Source: Nocardia vulneris (GTDB lineage: Bacteria; Actinomycetota; Actinomycetes; Mycobacteriales; Mycobacteriaceae). Taken from it: DNA of 64,000 nucleotides. Of the stretch, positions 44,105-51,413 are shown in pieces (the stretch's first letter is position 1; each line of letters opens with the position of its first letter). The DNA is taken from positions 62,001-126,000 of the forward strand of contig NZ_BDCI01000018.1 in assembly GCF_001613425.1 (NCBI RefSeq), given 5' to 3'. The notes beneath the pieces are model-generated. The model worked only from the letters and a program-made list of their open reading frames with translations. It made no database searches and had not been told where the DNA came from. The translations under genes were made by a program, and so were the position numbers.

Positions 44105-44134
44105 AGTCTAACATTCCGTTCGGCTATCGCCGAA
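44105..44134 (-). promoter_or_regulatory. infC operon promoter with inverted repeat
   Basis: A -10 element TAGACT (minus strand of 44105-44110) implies a leader of about 315 nt before infC. Just upstream, TTCGGC-TATC-GCCGAA (44119-44134) is a perfect 6-4-6 inverted repeat in the -35 zone, a possible operator. No good -35 hexamer is seen. The leader (43783-44104) contains no credible gene. Confidence 0.45.
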
Positions 44135-44214
44135 TCGGGTCCCCGACCGGGCGCCGAGCTCGGCCGATGGCCGCGCGCATCGAGCAGCCGAACCGCCCTA
44201 CTAGGGTCACCAGT

Positions 44215-44556
44215 ATGACTGATGAGCTCGACGACGCCGTGCGCGAACTGGCCGACATCCCCGCGGTGGAGGTGATCAGCCGGGCCGCCGTGATGCTGAT
44301 GAGTTCGGCGGCGGAGAAGCTCGGGCTCGCGGACGAGGATCCGGACAACAGCGCGCGGCGCGATCTGGACGAAGCACGCCGGGTGATCACCGCGCTGGCC
44401 GGACTGGTCACCGCGTCGGTGGAGTACCTCGGCCCGCACGCGGGACCGATCCGGGACGGTTTGCAGTCTCTGCAGCGCGCGTTCCGGGAGGCGTCGGCGC
44501 ACCCGGACGAGCCGGGCAAGGGGCCGGGCGAGAAGTACACGGGACCGGTCTACTGA
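44215..44556 (+). CDS. DUF1844-family small protein (113 aa), probably leaderless
   Basis: The 113-aa protein (MTDELDDAVRELADIPAVEV, then SRAAVMLMSSAAEKLGL and RRDLDEARRVITALAGLV) matches the DUF1844 layout of an Ala-rich helical protein often encoded beside infC or ribosomal genes in actinobacteria. Function unknown. No ribosome site precedes the ATG, but a TAGGGT -10 element (44202-44207) lies exactly 7 nt upstream, so transcription probably begins at the start codon. The C-terminal 20 residues are Gly/Pro/Lys-rich. Confidence 0.75.
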   Translation: MTDELDDAVRELADIPAVEVISRAAVMLMSSAAEKLGLADEDPDNSARRDLDEARRVITALAGLVTASVEYLGPHAGPIRDGLQSLQRAFREASAHPDEPGKGPGEKYTGPVY

Positions 44557-44634
44557 GCCGATTCGACGAACAGCCGTGCGGCGCTGAGTAGTTCAGCGCC
44601 CGCGGTGCACACCTGACAGAAACATTTTCCCGTC

Positions 44635-44657
44635 GGGCAATTTTGCCCACTGGGCAA
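44635..44657. promoter_or_regulatory. Overlapping palindromes in the TetR promoter
   Basis: GGGCAA-TT-TTGCCC (44635-44648) overlaps TTGCCCA-C-TGGGCAA (44643-44657). A -10 element TAGACT follows at 44668-44673, only 6 nt before the ATG, so the palindromes cover the -35 region. This is a strong candidate for autorepression by the TetR protein. Confidence 0.6.
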
Positions 44658-44679
44658 GTTTTTGCCGTAGACTCGTGCC

Positions 44680-45291
44680 ATGGCCGAGGAACTGAGTCTG
44701 CGCGAACGCAAGAAGCTCGACACCCGTCGCGCATTGAGCGACGCCGCACTGCATCTGGCGTTCGAGCACGGCCTGGACAACGTGACGCGGGAAGACATCG
44801 CCTCCCGGGCGGGGGTGTCGATCCGCACCTTCAACAACTACTTCGCCGGCAAACACGAGGCTTTGGCCTACCGCAATGTCGACCGAATCCGGCGCAGTCT
44901 CACCGAGTTTCGCGACCGTCCCGCCGACGAGCCGCTCTGGACCGCGATCACCGAGGCCATCGTCGCACCGTTCGTCGCCGAAGGCATTCGCGATACGCCG
45001 CCGACCAAGGCCCAGCTGGCGGCGGTCCGCACGATGGTCGAACTGTCGCAGACGCATGTGGCGATCAGCAAGGAGCTCGTCGACGAGTGGGTCGCGGCCA
45101 TCGCGCGGCGCACCGGCACCGATCCCGCCCGCGATATGTATCCGCACCTGGTGACCGGCGTCCTCATCGCCGTCATGCGGTCCGCCGCCGTGGCGTATGT
45201 GCACGCCGATCCGCCCGTGGTCATCACCACCCTGCTCCGGCGCGGCTTCGACGACGTGGCCGCCGGACTACCCGAACCTTCCGGTCACTGA
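44680..45291 (+). CDS. TetR-family transcriptional regulator
   Basis: The 203-aa regulator has the HTH (RRALSDAALHLAFEHGLDNV, then REDIASRAGVSIRTFNNYFAGK) and an all-helical effector domain with a MftR-like C-terminus. Its mRNA is probably leaderless. The gene lies 48 bp upstream of the flavin monooxygenase on the same strand, and both would be controlled by the palindromes at 44635-44657. Confidence 0.87.
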   Translation: MAEELSLRERKKLDTRRALSDAALHLAFEHGLDNVTREDIASRAGVSIRTFNNYFAGKHEALAYRNVDRIRRSLTEFRDRPADEPLWTAITEAIVAPFVAEGIRDTPPTKAQLAAVRTMVELSQTHVAISKELVDEWVAAIARRTGTDPARDMYPHLVTGVLIAVMRSAAVAYVHADPPVVITTLLRRGFDDVAAGLPEPSGH

Positions 45292-45339
45292 CCGGCACAC
45301 CACCGCAGCGTTCCATCCACGAAGAGGGGTCTATTCGTC

Positions 45340-46875
45340 ATGCCCGAAAACTCTTACGACGTAGTCATTTCCGGCGCCGGGCCGAACGGTCTGCTGCTGG
45401 CGGGCGAGCTCGCCCTCGCCGGCATCCGTCCGGTCCTGCTCGACCAGCTGCCCGGACCGAGCGCCGAACCGAAGGCCAACGGCCTTGTCGGCCAAGTGGT
45501 TCGGCTGCTGGACATGCGCGGACTGTACGACGAATCCGGCGCGGCGCCGCAGCCGGCGCTCGGGTACATGTTCAGCGGGCTACCCCTGTCGTTCGCCGAC
45601 ATGCCGGACAAGGTCCTGTACGGCAAGATCATCTCGCAGCCGAAAGTCGCTCGGCAGCTGGAGAAGTGGGTGCTCGGGCTCGGCGTCGACCTGCGCTGGG
45701 GACACCGGCTCACCGAGCTGACACCTTACGACGGCGGTGTCGGGATCACGGTGAACGGGCCCGCAGGCGACTACCACCTCGACACCACCTACCTGGTCGG
45801 CGCCGACGGCGGCAAGAGCTTCGTCCGCAAACAGCTCGGCATCGGGTTTCCGGGCAGCACCAACACCGACGACATCGCGCGGCTGGCGCACGTCTGGCTG
45901 CCCGATGAGCTGCGCACCGCCGACGGCGCACTCGACATTCCCGGATTCGGGCGCATCGAATTCGGGCACAACAGGTTCGAGAACGGCGGCGTGATCTACG
46001 CCGAACTGGAGCCGGGCCGGACCATGTTGGCGACGAAAGAGAGCGGCGGCGAGTCGGCCGCCGCGGACACCCCGATGTCCATCGCGGAGCTACGCGCGAG
46101 CCTGCGGCGAATCCTCGGCGTCGACGTGCCCATCGAAGCGCCGCGCTCCCCCGGCCCGAACGCCTTGCGGCGCATCGACAATCAGAACACCCGGCAAGCC
46201 GAGCGATACCGGGAGGGGAACGTCTTCCTGGTCGGCGACGCCGCACACGTGCATTCGGCGATGGGTGGACCCGGACTGAATCTCGGCATGCAGGACGCCG
46301 CCAACCTCGGCTGGAAGCTGGCCGCACAGGTAAACGGCTGGGCCCCAGCGGGATTGCTCGACACCTACCACACCGAGCGGCACCCCGCCGGGCTCCGCGT
46401 CATGATGAGTTCGCTCGCCCAATCCGCACTGTTCGCACCGGGACCGGAGGTGAGCGCGCTGCGCGAACTGTTCGGCGAGTTGCTCGCGCTGCCGGATAAC
46501 GCCGCCCACATTGCACGCTTGATGGCCGGTGCGGACATCCGTTACGACACCGGCGACGACCATCCACTCGCCGGATATCTTGTCCCGGAGTTCGCCGTCG
46601 AAACCGCAACGGGCACAGTCCGAGTAGCCGAGTTACTACGCAAAGCCCGACCGATCCTGCTCACTCTCGGCGGGCATGGATTCTTCGACGAGGTAGCGGC
46701 GCCGTGGCGCGACCGCGTCGACCTCGTCCCCGCCGCCGGTCCCGACGTTTCCGCCGCCGCACTCCTGATCCGCCCGGACGGGTACGTCGCCTGGGCCACG
46801 GACACGGCGACGCACTCCGATGCGGCCCACCTCCACACCGCGCTGACCCGCTGGTTCGGCACCCCGAACCCCTGA
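45340..46875 (+). CDS. FAD-dependent aromatic/polyketide monooxygenase, Rox/TetX-like group
   Basis: The 511-aa flavoprotein is a class A monooxygenase using NAD(P)H and O2. It shows the FAD-binding GAGPNG (12-17), the DG motif LVGADGGKSFVRK (152-164) and the GD motif VFLVGDAAHVHSAMGG (295-310), plus a thioredoxin-like C-terminal domain (about 405-511). The AEPKANGLVGQVVRLLDMRG stretch resembles rifampicin monooxygenases of nocardiae and polyketide hydroxylases. GAGGGG lies upstream of the ATG. With its TetR partner it could be an inducible antibiotic-inactivating enzyme, but catabolic phenol hydroxylation is equally possible. Confidence 0.82.
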   Translation: MPENSYDVVISGAGPNGLLLAGELALAGIRPVLLDQLPGPSAEPKANGLVGQVVRLLDMRGLYDESGAAPQPALGYMFSGLPLSFADMPDKVLYGKIISQPKVARQLEKWVLGLGVDLRWGHRLTELTPYDGGVGITVNGPAGDYHLDTTYLVGADGGKSFVRKQLGIGFPGSTNTDDIARLAHVWLPDELRTADGALDIPGFGRIEFGHNRFENGGVIYAELEPGRTMLATKESGGESAAADTPMSIAELRASLRRILGVDVPIEAPRSPGPNALRRIDNQNTRQAERYREGNVFLVGDAAHVHSAMGGPGLNLGMQDAANLGWKLAAQVNGWAPAGLLDTYHTERHPAGLRVMMSSLAQSALFAPGPEVSALRELFGELLALPDNAAHIARLMAGADIRYDTGDDHPLAGYLVPEFAVETATGTVRVAELLRKARPILLTLGGHGFFDEVAAPWRDRVDLVPAAGPDVSAAALLIRPDGYVAWATDTATHSDAAHLHTALTRWFGTPNP

Positions 46876-47001
46876 GAACGCACGCGGTGTGCGGCACACT
46901 CCACCGACCCGCCGCACACCGGTCGCGCTCGCGCACATGGCAACCGCTCCATGCCGCAGCCCCGCCACCCATCCGTCGAACGCGCGGGAAGTCGACGCGG
47001 C

Positions 47002-47077
47002 GCGCACCAGTTCGCGCGACGCGCACCAGTTCGCGCGACGCGCACCAGTTCGCGCGACGCGCACCAGTTCGCGCGGC
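47002..47077. repeat. Four tandem 19-bp repeats (GCGCACCAGTTCGCGCGAC)
   Basis: Four units lie end to end at 47002, 47021, 47040 and 47059; the last ends GGC instead of GAC. They sit in the 262-bp gap between the convergent monooxygenase and hydrolase genes, which otherwise holds no credible gene. Each unit contains the self-complementary CGCGCG core. Number of copies may vary between strains. Confidence 0.85.
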
Positions 47078-47108
47078 GCGCGCGGATTCGTTGACGAATC
47101 CGCGCGCG
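47077..47108. terminator. Palindromic terminator between convergent genes
   Basis: A perfect 14-bp stem (CGCGCGCGGATTCG and complement) with loop TTGA directly abuts the tandem repeats and lies 30 bp from the hydrolase stop. Confidence 0.65.
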
Positions 47109-47137
47109 CGGTGACGAAACGTGCGCGGGGCTCGGGG

Positions 47138-47977
47138 TCAGGCGGTCAGGAAGTCGGCGACGGTGGTGGTTTGGTCGAGGATGGCGTGGCCGGTTTCGGG
47201 GAGGATGTGGACGGTGGCGTGGGGGGCGCAGCGGCGGATACGGTCGGCGGTGGCCGTGGAGTCGAGCATCACGTCGCGGGCGCCGACGAGCACCAGGAGG
47301 GGCATGGTGAGGGTGCGTAGTTGGTCGTCGGAGAAGATCGGCAGCCGTTCGGTGCGCGGGTTGAAGGTGGCGAAGGTGAACACCACGTGGTCGAGGGCGG
47401 CGTCGGTCTCCGGCGTGTGCAACCCTGTCACGAGGCGTGCCGTCCGGCGTACACCCCAGCTGCCGAACATGCGCAGGAACAACGCTTTCGGCAACCAGCC
47501 CATCGTCTGCTTGCCGATCCCGCTGGGGCACAACAGCGCCAGCTTGGTCACCCGCCCCGGCCTGCGGGTCACGTAATCCAGCGCGAACCACCCGCCGAGT
47601 GACGACGCCACCAGCGAGAACTGTTCGACGCCAACGGCTTCGAGCACATCATCGAGCCACAGCGCGTACGCCTCGGAGCCGAGCGGCGGCCGCGCCGGCG
47701 CACTACCGCCGGGCTCGCCGATGATGTCGACCGCATAGACCCGGAAATCCGTTGCCCACGTGGCGATATCACCGAGCCACATGGTCGCGTTCGCGCCCGA
47801 ACCGTGCAGCAGTACCAGCGGCGGCGCGTCCGGCGGACCGGACACCACGACGAAGGTCTCCCCCTCGCGGGTCGGAATCCGCAGTTGTTCGGCCGGAACC
47901 GGCCAGGCCGTCAACGCTTCCCGATAACGCTGCTGGATCGCGGCCGCGCCGCGCTCGGTCTTGTAGATCGTGGTCAT
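47138..47977 (-). CDS. Alpha/beta hydrolase (serine hydrolase)
   Basis: The 279-aa hydrolase has oxyanion motif LLHGSGANATMW, the elbow ASSLGGWFA (nucleophile Ser), catalytic Asp in VLVGARDVMLDS and His in PETGHAILDQ. It has no signal peptide. Relatives include carboxylesterases and haloalkane-type or carboxylic-ester hydrolases. The gene is 28 bp after the excisionase-type HTH gene, so the two form an operon. Confidence 0.83.
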   Translation of the reverse strand: MTTIYKTERGAAAIQQRYREALTAWPVPAEQLRIPTREGETFVVVSGPPDAPPLVLLHGSGANATMWLGDIATWATDFRVYAVDIIGEPGGSAPARPPLGSEAYALWLDDVLEAVGVEQFSLVASSLGGWFALDYVTRRPGRVTKLALLCPSGIGKQTMGWLPKALFLRMFGSWGVRRTARLVTGLHTPETDAALDHVVFTFATFNPRTERLPIFSDDQLRTLTMPLLVLVGARDVMLDSTATADRIRRCAPHATVHILPETGHAILDQTTTVADFLTA

Positions 47978-48005
47978 TTCCCCACCTCTGTCGTGCGATG
48001 CGTCG

Positions 48006-48437
48006 TCATGCGTCGAGCACCGCTGCCATGTAGTCGAGCAGTCGTGCTGTATCGGCCAGCCCGCCGAGGACGATGACCTTCATCCGCGCCCGTTCCGCGT
48101 CGTAGACCGTCTCGACCCGTAACCGCTGGTCGCCCGGCCCGCGATTCGCGGCCGCACCCATGACGAGCGAGGTGAGCCGATCGGCCGTCGCGGGATCGAC
48201 CGCGTCCACCTCGACGATGCTCGACACCTCGCTGTGTCGTTGCCGCCCAACGGTTTCCCGCAACGGCGCGGGCACCGGACGGCCGGTGAACGCCTCCAGG
48301 TCCGCCGCCGAGATCCGGTATTGCTTACCGATCCGGACCGCGGTGAGCCGCCCGTCGCGCACATAGTTGCGGATGGTGCGCACATGCAGGCCCAGGCGCT
48401 CGGCGACCTGTTCGACGGAATAGAAGGTATCGGACAC
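48006..48437 (-). CDS. Excisionase-type (MerR-like) HTH protein
   Basis: The 143-aa protein has an N-terminal helix-turn-helix of the excisionase/BldC type (YSVEQVAERLGLHVRTIRNYVRDGRLTAV; IGKQYRISAADLEAF) followed by a C-terminal domain (70-143) with a beta-strand pattern (RLRVETVYDAERARMKVIVLGG) that could bind a ligand or dimerise. No integrase is nearby, so it is more likely a transcription factor. It is cotranscribed with the hydrolase and has phased repeats upstream. Confidence 0.78.
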   Translation of the reverse strand: MSDTFYSVEQVAERLGLHVRTIRNYVRDGRLTAVRIGKQYRISAADLEAFTGRPVPAPLRETVGRQRHSEVSSIVEVDAVDPATADRLTSLVMGAAANRGPGDQRLRVETVYDAERARMKVIVLGGLADTARLLDYMAAVLDA

Positions 48438-48444
48438 AGAACTA

Positions 48445-48498
48445 CCCTAAACAACCCTTCATTTGTGCGCAATAGGGAAGTTTAGGGAGTGATAGGGA
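48445..48498 (-). promoter_or_regulatory. Control region with three TAGGGA repeats exactly 10 bp apart
   Basis: TAGGGA lies at 48473, 48483 and 48493 (plus strand), one per helical turn, and an inverted repeat CCCTAAAC (48445-48452) / GTTTAGGG (48480-48487) spans the promoter of the HTH gene. Such phased direct repeats fit cooperative, side-by-side binding of an excisionase- or BldC-type protein. Confidence 0.6.
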
Positions 48499-48511
48499 GC
48501 CGGGACAGCAA

Positions 48512-48544
48512 CAGGCCCCGGTGGTAGGGAACCACCGGGGCCTG
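48512..48544 (-). terminator. Terminator after the M28 peptidase gene
   Basis: A perfect 13-bp stem (CAGGCCCCGGTGG and complement) with a 7-nt loop lies 12 bp beyond the peptidase stop. Confidence 0.75.
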
Positions 48545-48556
48545 GTCAGCGAGCCG

Positions 48557-50098
48557 CTACTTGATGAGTCCGCCGTGGTAGGCGTTGTCCTTCCCGCGCT
48601 GCTGCGTGCCCGCCTTCGTGGCGGTGCCGCCGCCGAGCGGGTTGTCACTGAACGCGTAGGTGGCGATCGAGTAGGCGATGCCGCCGGTGTTCACGGCCAG
48701 CGCCTTGTCGTTGATGTTCTTCGTGGTGTCGCAGGCACCGTGGTAGCAGGCGTCATAGGGCTTGCCCGCTTCGCCGCCGAACATCTTCTGCTCTTCCGGC
48801 GTCTTGACGCCCTCCGCACCGGTGAACAGGCCACCCGCCGCGATCCCGACCGCGATGAACGGGCCGTAATCGGAGCGGCCGTCGAACGGGGTCGGCACGT
48901 GCGGCAATCGCAGCATGTCGAAGTAACGCTCGAAGGTCTTCTCGATCTCGGCCGAGCCCGGCGTGCCCTCGCTACCGTCGTAGATCTTGTAGGCGAAGTT
49001 CGGCGAGCCGATCATGTCGAAGTTGAGGTAGAGCGCGATCTTGGCGCGATCGGCCTCCGACAGGTTCGCGACATAGTGCTCCGAGCCGAGCAGCCCGAGT
49101 TCCTCCGCGCCCCACCAGGCGAAGCGGACCTTGTTCTTCGGCGGGAACTTGGCCATCTGCAACGCGACCTCGAGGATGCCCGCACTGCCGGAACCGTTGT
49201 CGTTGATGCCCGGGCCGGCCAGCACCGAATCCAGGTGCGCCCCAGCCATTACGACCTTGTCCGCCTTGCCCTGCTTGCTCTCGGCCAGCACGTTCGAGGT
49301 CGAACGGACCTTGCTCTCGGTGTCGGTCTTGAGCCGCACCACCGTGTCGGCGGGCGAGGCGAGATCCTCGCCGACGGCGAAGCTCGCGCCGACCACCGGG
49401 ATGGTGAAGCCGGGCCCGCCCAGGGTGCCCGCGAAGGCGTCGGTGCGGCCGGGCTGGCCCTCGTTGAAGATGATCACACCGGCCGCGCCCGCGGTCTGCG
49501 CGTTACGGGCCTTGTCGGCGAACGGGCAGGTGCCGCGTTGCAGCAGCGCGACATTGCCCGCGGTGAAGTTCGCGAAGTCCGCGGCCTCACACCCGGAGGT
49601 CGAGCTCGGTTCCGGCGTCGGCGGCAGCGTCAGGTCGACGGCTTGCACCTTCGCGTTCACGTCACCCGAACCCGAATAGGTCAGCGTGACGAAATCGCCG
49701 AGCGCACTGCCGCCGGGCGGAGTCGGTTTGTAGGTCTTGGCATCCGGGGAGACCTGGTTCAGCACCGCGGTCGATTTCTCTTGGAAGAACGGGAAGTCGA
49801 ACTTCTGCACCGTCACCTGGTAGCCCGCACCGCGCAGTTTCTTGACGACATAATCGCGGGAAGCGTCGAAGCCGGGAGTGCCCGCGGCGCGGGTACCGCC
49901 GTTGGCATCGGCGATCTTCTGGAACTCCGTCAAGTGGCGTTTGATGTTGGGCGCCTGGACCGAATTGGCCAGTTGTCGTTCGGGCGGCGCGGGATCGGCG
50001 TTCGCCGATCCCATCAACACCAGTGACAGAGCGAGCGGCAGCGCGGTAGCGGTCGCGAGAACTCGACCGGTATTGGCGCGGTTGAAGATACGGGGCAT
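48557..50098 (-). CDS. Secreted M28-family zinc aminopeptidase with PA domain
   Basis: The 513-aa protein has a Sec signal peptide (about 1-35, cleavage after SANA), a PA insert (residues about 150-260, with GNVALLQRGTCPFADKA) and the M28 catalytic fold. Di-zinc ligands and catalytic residues lie in GAHLDSV, GINDNGSGSAG, WGAEELGLLGSEHY, NFDMIGSPN and the late YHGACDT. Relatives (aminopeptidase Y / S. griseus-type) remove N-terminal residues from peptides outside the cell. Four cysteines could form two disulfides. It is monocistronic. Confidence 0.9.
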   Translation of the reverse strand: MPRIFNRANTGRVLATATALPLALSLVLMGSANADPAPPERQLANSVQAPNIKRHLTEFQKIADANGGTRAAGTPGFDASRDYVVKKLRGAGYQVTVQKFDFPFFQEKSTAVLNQVSPDAKTYKPTPPGGSALGDFVTLTYSGSGDVNAKVQAVDLTLPPTPEPSSTSGCEAADFANFTAGNVALLQRGTCPFADKARNAQTAGAAGVIIFNEGQPGRTDAFAGTLGGPGFTIPVVGASFAVGEDLASPADTVVRLKTDTESKVRSTSNVLAESKQGKADKVVMAGAHLDSVLAGPGINDNGSGSAGILEVALQMAKFPPKNKVRFAWWGAEELGLLGSEHYVANLSEADRAKIALYLNFDMIGSPNFAYKIYDGSEGTPGSAEIEKTFERYFDMLRLPHVPTPFDGRSDYGPFIAVGIAAGGLFTGAEGVKTPEEQKMFGGEAGKPYDACYHGACDTTKNINDKALAVNTGGIAYSIATYAFSDNPLGGGTATKAGTQQRGKDNAYHGGLIK

Positions 50099-50249
50099 GT
50101 CGGTTCCTCCAAGGGACGGATGAATCCCGGTGGTCGGAGGTTAGGGCGATATGTCGCGCTACCGGAAACCCCAGTTGCGAACTGGGGAACCCTTTTCCCC
50201 AGCTGTGCTGTGTTAGAAATACCTACCTCGCCCGCTGCGCACGACGCCC

Positions 50250-50333
50250 CGAAATCCGCACTCGTTTCAGGGATTTGCACTCGTTCTACCGCCCCGATTC
50301 GGGTGCGGATCCCGAGAGCGGGTGCGGATTTCG
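50250..50333. repeat. Nested inverted repeats in the M28/APH intergenic region
   Basis: Four related 13-15-bp units, two in each orientation, lie at 50250-50264, 50272-50284, 50300-50310 and 50319-50333. The outer pair matches over 14 of 15 bases (CGAAATCCGCACTCG). They can form one large or two smaller hairpins and probably end the APH transcript (stop at 50344). The rest of the 245-bp gap holds the M28 promoter; no gene seen. Confidence 0.65.
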
Positions 50334-50343
50334 TTCTCGCCGT

Positions 50344-51228
50344 TCAGGCGAGGATGCGGCTGAGGGTGCGGCGGCCGAGGTGGCTCATGGTGGGGTTGGT
50401 GGTGGCGTAGTACCAGACGAGGCCCATGGCTTGCTGGAAGGCCCAGGCGCGGCCGCGGTGCCATTCGAGGTCGTCGGATTCGAGGTGGGCGTGCAGGATT
50501 CGACGGGGGGTGGGTTCGAGCAGGTGCCAGGCGCTGACCAGGTCGAGGGCCGGGTCGGCGGGAGCGAGGCCGCCGACGTCGATGACGCCGGTGAGGCGGC
50601 CGTCGGCGACGAGCACGTTGCCCGGGATGAGGTCGCAGTGGTTCATCACGTCTGGTGTTGTGCCGCGCGGTAATTCGCGCATCTGCGCCCAGAGGCGGCG
50701 CAGGGCGGGCACGTCGAGCAGGTGGGTGCTGCGCTCGAAACAGGTCTGCATCCAGGCGTCGTGTGTGTGCAGCTCGCCGCCGCGACCGCGCCCGGTGAAG
50801 GTACGGCCGCGGGTGTCGATGGCGCGCACGCCGCGAATGAACTCGGCCAGATCGCAAGCGAATTCGATGGAATCACCCGGATCCGCGAGGGTGGCGACCG
50901 TCCCGCTCAGCCAGGTCTGCACCGCCCACGGTAGCGGATAGCCCGCGCCGGGTTCGCCGATCGCCACCGGCTCGGGGGTGCGAAATCTCGTGCGACCGAG
51001 CAATTCTCGCGCGGCGGCCGCTTCGGCCTGCAACGAGCGCCGTACGGACTCGACATCTCCCGCGCGCAGCGGGAACCGCGCCGCGAACCGATCACCGATC
51101 CGGAACAGCGCATGCTCCGTACCTGCGGCAGCGACCGCCCGGATCGGCAGATCACGCCAAGCGGGGAACTGCTCATCGACCAGCGTCCGCACCGTCTCGA
51201 GCGAGACGGCCAGTTGATCGGCATGCAT
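50344..51228 (-). CDS. Aminoglycoside-phosphotransferase-fold kinase
   Basis: The 294-aa protein is an APH/choline-kinase-like small-molecule kinase. The catalytic Brenner motif NHCDLIPGNVLV contains the base Asp and the Asn, and VIDVGG provides the metal Asp. The N-lobe (ALFRIGDRFAARFP) has an Arg in place of the usual Lys region. GGAGGT just upstream decides the ATG at 51226-51228 (MHADQLAVSLE). Substrate unknown; could be aminoglycoside or macrolide resistance or housekeeping phosphorylation. Confidence 0.82.
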   Translation of the reverse strand: MHADQLAVSLETVRTLVDEQFPAWRDLPIRAVAAAGTEHALFRIGDRFAARFPLRAGDVESVRRSLQAEAAAARELLGRTRFRTPEPVAIGEPGAGYPLPWAVQTWLSGTVATLADPGDSIEFACDLAEFIRGVRAIDTRGRTFTGRGRGGELHTHDAWMQTCFERSTHLLDVPALRRLWAQMRELPRGTTPDVMNHCDLIPGNVLVADGRLTGVIDVGGLAPADPALDLVSAWHLLEPTPRRILHAHLESDDLEWHRGRAWAFQQAMGLVWYYATTNPTMSHLGRRTLSRILA

Positions 51229-51374
51229 GGTCACCTCCGCAGCGTGACAAACCGTCACCCGCACCCACAAGCGATTTCCCGCAGTGCACGGCCCCGCGCA
51301 AACGAAGCGGCCACGCCGCAGTGTCTACCCAAATCATCTCTGAACAGGCATTTTCCGCTGCCGAAAACTTCGAC

Positions 51375-51397
51375 TTGACCTTGCCCCTAGGGCAAGG
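51375..51397 (+). promoter_or_regulatory. MerR-type promoter: TTGACC with palindrome CCTTGCCC-CTA-GGGCAAGG
   Basis: The -35 hexamer TTGACC (51375-51380) runs directly into a perfect 8-3-8 palindrome (51379-51397), 17 bp before the ATG. Overlap of -35 with a palindrome of this size is the hallmark of MerR-controlled promoters. A MerR gene is second in the operon. Confidence 0.7.
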
Positions 51398-51413
51398 TTC
51401 GACGATAGTTCTC

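Noticed and set aside
43809..44114. 101-codon open frame in the infC leader
   Set aside because: Its ATG lies upstream of the predicted transcription start, there is no ribosome site, and the frame crosses both hairpins without protein-like composition.
47002..47077. Possible CRISPR array
   Set aside because: Units are directly adjacent with no spacers, and no cas genes are present.
48006..48437. Excisionase of an integrated element
   Set aside because: No integrase, tRNA, att-site or mobile genes nearby; the protein carries an extra C-terminal domain and is operonic with a hydrolase, so a chromosomal regulator is more likely.
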